Below, one piece after another: positions 58,031 to 64,000 of a DNA stretch of 64,000 nucleotides (positions within the stretch are counted from its first letter, which is position 1; each line of letters opens with the position of its first letter). The translations under genes were made by a program, and so were the position numbers. Source of the DNA: Dermatemys mawii. Taxonomy: Eukaryota > Chordata > Testudines > Dermatemydidae. The DNA is taken from positions 59,476,870-59,540,869 of the forward strand of contig ML677326.1 in the NCBI GenBank assembly GCA_007922305.1, in the 5' to 3' direction. Under the pieces are notes generated by a model. That model searched no databases, was not told where the DNA came from, and saw only the letters and a list, made by a program, of their open reading frames with translations.

Positions 58031-58117
58031 TAAGGCCTGGTCTACACTAGGAACGTACATTGGTCTAGCTACGTCTGTCCATAGTGTGAAAAATCCACAT
58101 CCCTGAGAGACATAGTT
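58031..58117. mobile_element. Fragment of another DNA transposon
   Basis: AAGGCCTGGTCTACACTAGG and GTGTGAAAAATCCACATCCC are words I associate with a very common turtle DNA transposon whose other parts are missing here. It abuts the hAT copy at its right end. Confidence 0.5.
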
Positions 58118-60095
58118 TATAGTAGATTAAGAAATATTGTTAGAGTTTTATTTTAGCATATCCCACAACATGCCACTACTTCTTTTTATTTCAGTAAACA
58201 TCAGAGTAAATGGCTTTATACAACTCCTACATAGAACAATTTCTCTGACACATTGTTTCTCTTTTTGTTCGTGAATTGTCTACAAACGGACTGCAATCTT
58301 CTTGAATGTTTTTATTATTTAGAATTATTCACTAAAATTATTTAGAATTATTCACTAAAATGTTTTCTGCTATGCATTCTTGGACTGTAGTTTGTCCACT
58401 AGTAATTTGCTGCAAATTTCTGATGTTCTAAAAATGAGCTGTTTTGATTGTCACACAGGGTTTTTGTCCCCTCACCGGATGAACGTACTCCTATAATCAG
58501 GTGTATGATGCAAAAACTCATAAGTATTAATTCTAAATTGTTCCTCCTAGAATAGTCTACAATATTCACTTAAAATTGCTGTTTAAATGAAAATCTCCTC
58601 TGGTAAAATCACTCACTGTAAAGTTCACACACAGTGAATACTAAGTGTATACATTTGAAACGGGTTTTTTTTTTAAATGAACAAATATTTTTGACTATAA
58701 AAAATGTCCAACAAAACCCACAGTATTCACTCAGCTTTATCTTTGCTGAGATCAAACTGGCTTCCTTTTGCCAATGGTTCACATTTCCCTGGAAAAGGTG
58801 TAGTTAGTGTGCATACTGGAGGAGTTTATGATCTTTCGTTCCTGATCCTGTACTCTTTTCTGCCTGCAGATCAAATATGTAACAGAGAATGTGACACTTG
58901 CTTACTAGACAAAAATAAATAAATTACAGTAGCTCATATTGTCTTACATGCCCATTTCACTGTAAACTATTTTTTAACACAACAATGATGTTTTGAACCA
59001 AACAAAATGGACATTTGCTGCTGGAATAGTTTTGGCTTATTTCTCCTGTTAAATTACAGTTGCTTTGATGTTTTTTCCTTTATGTAGGATCATTTCATGT
59101 TGAAGAATAGCTGAATTCTTAAACAGAGAAAAGAAAACCTTGTAAAGTAGTATTAATTGAGGGGAAGAAGATGGGGTACGTGGGAGAAAGAGGGATAAGT
59201 GCATAAAAGACAGACATGATTACTTTTCCACTATAACTTTGCTACTATGTACTTTGCTAATAATTCATATAATACAAATAGTAGCCGCTCCTTACATTTC
59301 ACCAAAGTTTTTGATAGCTGAGTGCTGTAGAAAGGTCTCGCATTAATAGGACCTAGCATTTTATTTTCCAAATACATCAATGCATTTATTCTCATATTAT
59401 GATCTGTTCTCATAAACTCAGAGTACACTATGGTTCTAAATGCACAAGGGGTACTTTGTGGTATGATATCCTCATTTTGTTTATATTTGTTCATTTAAAC
59501 CTCTAGGCGTTATTCCCATCCACTGGAGGGAAACATGTTTTAAGAGAAAAAGCCACAGTGGGCTCACCTGGAGGGCAAATTGGCAACATGGGATATTTCC
59601 CATTCTGTGTTCTCCTCCACAAATCATCCCCATGGCAAAGGTGGCAGCAGTCAGGTGTGCAAGTGGAGGAATGGGAAGGAGCAGAATTAAGCAATGTGGT
59701 TCTCACATGCTGAGCTGAGAACTGCAGGAAAAATTGCAAAGAGAGGTTCTGCATAGGGGGCAGCATTAACTCCCTTTCAGGCTCTATGGTTCCTCTCTGC
59801 ATGGCTCAGAGTGCTGCCAATGACAACCTGGCTACTTGTCATGCACAGTTGCCTTGGCTGATTATGGGTGTTCAAAGGAGTAGCAGTGGAGACTTCTGTC
59901 AAGCCACGTAGAAGGATGTTTGGTTAGGACATAGATTAGAGATCTGCCACCCTTTATGGTGCTATCCCTGCCTATTCTGCATGCCTACGGGTTCCACAGG
60001 CTGGAGGGGGAAATGATCAGATTTATCAGCTCTGCTGTAACTAGGGAGCAAATACTAATTTATTCCTCTCAGCATGAGGAGTTGTGCAGAAGATA
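58118..60095. other. About 2 kb without recognised gene
   Basis: Contains the tandem duplication at 58315-58360. The two minus-strand frames at 59231-59802 have no domain. Confidence 0.35.
58315..58360. repeat. Perfect 23-bp tandem duplication
   Basis: The unit (TTATTTAGAATTATTC then ACTAAAA) is present twice head to tail without mismatch. Confidence 0.95.
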
Positions 60096-60235
60096 AACAA
60101 CATAGTAATTTAGGAATTGCCATACTGGATCTGACCTAGGGTCCATCTAATCCAGTATCCTGTTTCTGACAGTGACCAGATGCTTCAGAGGAAAATACCT
60201 AGGAAGTTGTGTGATAATTTAAGGAAGTCTCTTAG
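60096..60235 (-). mobile_element. Old CR1 LINE 3' fragment, first half
   Basis: ACATAGTAATTTAGGAATTG, CATACTGGATCTGACCTAGG and CATCTAATCCAGTATCCTGT are the antisense 3' UTR of CR1. It probably belongs to the same old copy as 60880-61205, with the intervening DNA inserted later. Confidence 0.7.
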
Positions 60236-60249
60236 ACTGACACTAAAGG

Positions 60250-60805
60250 CACTGCACAGTCAGCTTACGTGGGTATGACTAGCAGTGTAGATGAGGAGGC
60301 TTGGCTTAGGCGAGTAGAGTGTCTGATATGCCTGAACAGAGCCATCCCATCCATAAAGACAGATCGGGGCAACTGTCCCAGGACCTGTGCTTTGAGGGGG
60401 CCTCATGCTTTGTGATGTGGGGTCCAGGACAGCCTAGGGGGCCTAGTGCCAGCAGAAAGTGCCCCAAATTTCATGGTGCCCTATGCAGCTGCGTATGCTG
60501 CATATGCCTAAGGACAGCCCTGCCCGGAGGAGTATGCTCAGGTGTCTAATAGGCTGGTGGTGTCAGGGACCCAACACCCAGTTGAGGCATAAGCAAGACT
60601 CCCCTTGCTTCCAGCATGAGGATAATAAGGTGACACTGTCCTGGATACCCTGGGACCGTCACACTGTTACAAGAGCCTCTTACTGCAGCATGTAGTTACA
60701 CACCCCAGTGACGAGCGTGGATACAGCTTTCCTTTCACTGTGGCATGTAGCTACACGTGTAGTGCCTGTACTCTACATGGCTCTATAGGTGTAGACATAG
60801 CCTTC
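60250..60805. mobile_element. DNA-transposon-like sequence splitting the CR1
   Basis: TACACGTGTAGTGCCTGTAC and TAGGTGTAGACATAGCC near 60753-60803, and GTGTAGATGAGGAGGCTTGG near 60285, are words typical of reptile DNA transposons with GTCTACAC-type ends. A further hAT-like piece lies within at 60337-60522. No coding sequence. Superfamily uncertain. Confidence 0.4.
60337..60522. mobile_element. Possible short hAT-like element, nested
   Basis: The ends CAGAGCCATCC and GGACAGCCCTG are imperfect inverted repeats. The flanking octamers TGCCTGAA and TGCCCGGA agree at 6 of 8 positions only if the boundary is shifted by two bases. Weak. Confidence 0.35.
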
Positions 60806-60879
60806 CTAACTACTAATATAGACATAAACTTAAGCCCTGAAGAATCCCATCTGAAGTGCACCCAAAACTCTATTTTTAG

Positions 60880-61205
60880 ATTTTGTATCTATAACACAGA
60901 TATACTTGTTGCCAATGTACAAGTCCAATTCCTCTCTGAATCTTGCAAAATTCTTGGTCTCAGAGACACCCTGTAGCAATGGGTCACACAGTTTACTTGT
61001 ATATTATGGGGGAAAGGATTTCCTTTCATCAGTTTTCAGTTTGCCACCTTTGAGTTATACTGGATGACCCCTTGTTCTTCTAGTCTCCCTCAACGTAACT
61101 CCCCTGTGTACCTTCTGTATACCATCAATTGTTATATGTCCTTTTATTCTTATTCATCTCCTCTTTAAGGTAAATAATCCTGACCTTTTAAATCTCTCTT
61201 AGTAT
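60880..61205 (-). mobile_element. Old CR1 LINE fragment, second half
   Basis: AGACACCCTGTAGCAATGGG, GAAAGGATTTCCTTTCATCA, TTTGCCACCTTTGAGTTATA and GATGACCCCTTGTTCTTCTA follow the antisense order of CR1 C-terminal coding sequence. Diverged. Confidence 0.65.
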
Positions 61206-64000
61206 AAACGATATTGTAAAGATTTCAAACTGGTCAATGAAACAAAAAGGGTTGGAGTGTTCACCATGAAAATCGCAATCCCATGTCAACCATCTGTACT
61301 ATAATTAATTGTGCAAGATTCCCCTTTTCCCACCAAAAAAGAGAGAGAAAAATATGACTTTTTTCCCCAAAAATTTAATTTTTGTAATCAAAATCTTGGG
61401 CTTTCTGGGACTTTCTAATGAGCTCATCAGATTTAGCCTGTTAGATTATGCATGTAATATACTTCCTTGATTTGTGTTTAAATGATCCATGGGAACAGTC
61501 TGATAGGATTGTTATAATAAATATACCCCAAGACTTGCCTATTTAATGTAGTTTCATACTTAGCTGTGTTCTCATTGGAAAAAAGAATATCACTATCTTT
61601 TCAGATCATGTTTTCAACATTATTCTTATGCAGAGAGTGGGAAGTAGGAATGGCATGAGGCATCGATTTTTCTAGTTCTATCCTTTTGAAATCAGTGTAT
61701 TCACTTTCCTACTTAGACTGCGGTTTTATTTGTATTATGCTACTACCTAAAGGTTCCAATCGAGACTGGGATTCCATTTTGCTAGTTGTAACACACATGC
61801 CTCAAAAGAGACAGTTCCTGCCTGGAAGTGCACACAATCTACAAGACACACAAAGGGTAGGAACACACAAAATGGCATTCACATACAACCCTAAAGTCTG
61901 TTTGAATAGGTCACTTTCAAACTGATTTCTTTTCTCCTTTTTGCTCAGGACAGGTTAAATTGGTGCAAGTATGAGTCAGGGTCTGGTATAATCTTTATAA
62001 TATCTGCAGACTCCAGCTTGTTTTGGGAAAGCAGCTATGTTGTATCTTGATGTCTCTTCCTGCAGGCACCTATTACAGCAAAATAAGTAACCTAATACAA
62101 CAGTAACTCATTCTGCAAAAGCATTACAGATCTGGCCACTTGATACAAGAGAGAGGAAGTAGCAGGGAAACCGGAGACCAGGGTAGCAGATGTTGCCAAC
62201 AACTTGTGCTACACGCATCTAGATAACTTGCCTCTTGTGCCTCATCACCATGGTAACCCACCTATTAGGCCTTTGATAATTTGTTCCTTGCCTCCTATGA
62301 ACCTTTGAGTAGGCTCTCATCTGCTTAAATAGCGATAAATTACCTTCCATTAAATACCCAAATACACAGAAGATGCACATGTACATTTTGAGGATGATTG
62401 GAGTTTGGAAAAACCTTCATGTTTAGGTTTGGTTTGTACATAAATATAGTATCTTACCAGATACGAGATATGGTCAGTGTCCTCCAAACTGCTCTGTGGT
62501 AGGTGGTTTAGATAATGGGTCAGGACAAGCACAAGTTTATTAATTGGACAGCCAAAACCCAAAGCAGACAGTTATGAATGTGCAGTATGTATAACCTAAC
62601 GGCATCCATAGTACTGAATAAACTTGGTTATTTAATCTAAAGGACATGGTTTTTCATCACTTCAGTACTGATTTAGCACCCGCAGTGCCAGCAATGGGAA
62701 TGAGTCTAATGGCAAGTGAGAAAGCTCAACTTCTCTCCTAAAGCAAAGGGCTCCATCACTGCATCATTGGGACTGGGAGGCACCTGTGTAGTAGCTGCAA
62801 GTTCTACAGTTGGAATATGGACTGAAACCCAACTGTTAATGGGACCCAAATATGATCTCCACATTGAAGAGCTCAGAGGGAAAAATCTTACTTTGTCATC
62901 ATGAATATAATGAATCTTTCTGACCTGAAGTCAATAATAGCTGTGCCTGGTTGTTGTGACCTTTTGGAATTTGATTTCTAAGCTAGTAAGCCAGTGATTG
63001 TCTTATAGATTTAGAAAGCAACTGCTTTATTTCAGTCTTAGATGAGGTATAGCAGGAAGCAAACTTCCTTCATTCCTTTCTTTGGGTCTTGTAGATAAGA
63101 GATTTCTAATCTTCCTCATATACATGTGTTACTGTGTTATCATCATTGGTCTTATTCTCAGGTGTATGTATCACTTCAATTCTTTTTGACACTGATAAAA
63201 AACGGTTGCTAGAAGTTATTTTTTATTTGAGAGATTTTCTGTTTCAGATCAGAGAGTTGCAACGGGACAGGAAAAGGTGTGAATTTTCATGGCTATTGCA
63301 GTGTGTTCATACAGCATGCTAGAAAAAGCCAGCAGGATAAGAAATTTAAAAAGCAGAGTGTACCATTAGGCCTATCAAGATGCAAGAAAAACAAAAGAAA
63401 AAAGATGTAGAAACAAGAGAAACTATTTTTGATCGGCAGGGGAAATATATTTTAGGCAAAATCATCTTTAACAAGAATTATAACTTACCAAAATATTTGT
63501 TTAAGAATATTATTGCAAAATATGATAATCAATGAAAATTAATTGAAACTGCAGCCTGTCTTCTAATCCTTTCATTAAATATTTACTATTTTAATTTCAG
63601 TCCCCTCCTGAAAACCATTTCTTATGATATGGTTAGTCTCGGGATATTGGAGAGTACAGTTAATAGTAATCAGATATTTCTTTCTATTTATACTTGTTTT
63701 CAGTGATTAAATGTGTTTGCCAGATATGTGTGATAGGAAAGCAAAGACCAGTGTTTACATTCAGTCCTGTAAACTCCTACCATACAGAACTTCAGGGGGC
63801 ATGTGAATTGAAAACTAGCTCCAGAGGGGAAAGGATATGCTTTATTCGTTAATGTTATGTATTTCATCTGTTTTTAAAAGCTTTCTCAAAAGACACTTAG
63901 TGTTGAGCCAGACTTGGGAAATTCAGGAATTTAGTTCATGTAAGCATCCAGGAGTCATCCAAAGTCCAAACAGTGGACTTGAAATGTCATGGGAACAGGT
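61206..64000. other. About 2.8 kb without recognised gene
   Basis: AT-rich, with short random frames. No repeat family, RNA gene or splice-bounded exon recognised up to the end of the window. Confidence 0.35.

Overview
The window looks like non-coding nuclear DNA from a reptile, most likely a turtle. The evidence is the repeat content: long CR1 LINEs, Penelope-like and DIRS-like retroelements, several hAT and PIF/Harbinger DNA transposons, and long solo LTRs. I recognise these together from turtle genomes; a crocodilian source is less likely but cannot be excluded by eye. No bacterial-style gene layout is present, and I found no host protein-coding gene, tRNA, rRNA or CRISPR array that I can defend. 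One 94-bp exon-like segment (7988-8081) is listed only as a weak candidate. The window is probably intergenic or a large intron.

Layout. 1-2600: an LTR split by a 651-bp hAT element with an 8-bp target duplication, then abutting a truncated PIF/Harbinger element that keeps a relic of its Myb-like gene. 2600-8850: mostly unique AT-rich DNA with ancient CR1 pieces, a 300-bp hAT, a Tc1/mariner-type MITE and microsatellites. 8850-9955: LTR-like block. 11222-11727: hAT with a perfect 8-bp duplication. 13666-14598: solo LTR with a 5-bp duplication. 16544-18901: two short hATs with a MIR between them. 20663-20950: a Penelope-derived foldback unit and a shorter relative. 22727-24678: the largest CR1 copy. 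24.7-38.4 kb: mainly unique sequence with a few old fragments. 38451-39080: LTR fragment followed by a Penelope 3' end. 39415-40575: second solo LTR. 41207-41870: deleted DNA element, then a perfect 77-bp foldback. About 43040-47440: a decayed DIRS-like (tyrosine-recombinase) retroelement with a hAT inside it. 47967-48526: CR1 3' end. 54453-58117: hAT, MITE, a PIF/Harbinger with a transposase fragment, and two more DNA-transposon fragments. 60.1-61.2 kb: an old CR1 split by DNA-transposon sequence.

The elements do not work together; they are layers of independent insertions, and nesting gives their relative order. The most notable items are the foldback Penelope units, a hammerhead-ribozyme-like core in the Penelope 3' end, and the DIRS relic. 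I did not find a clearly new biological system. Family names rest on recognition of motifs, termini and duplications, without any database search.
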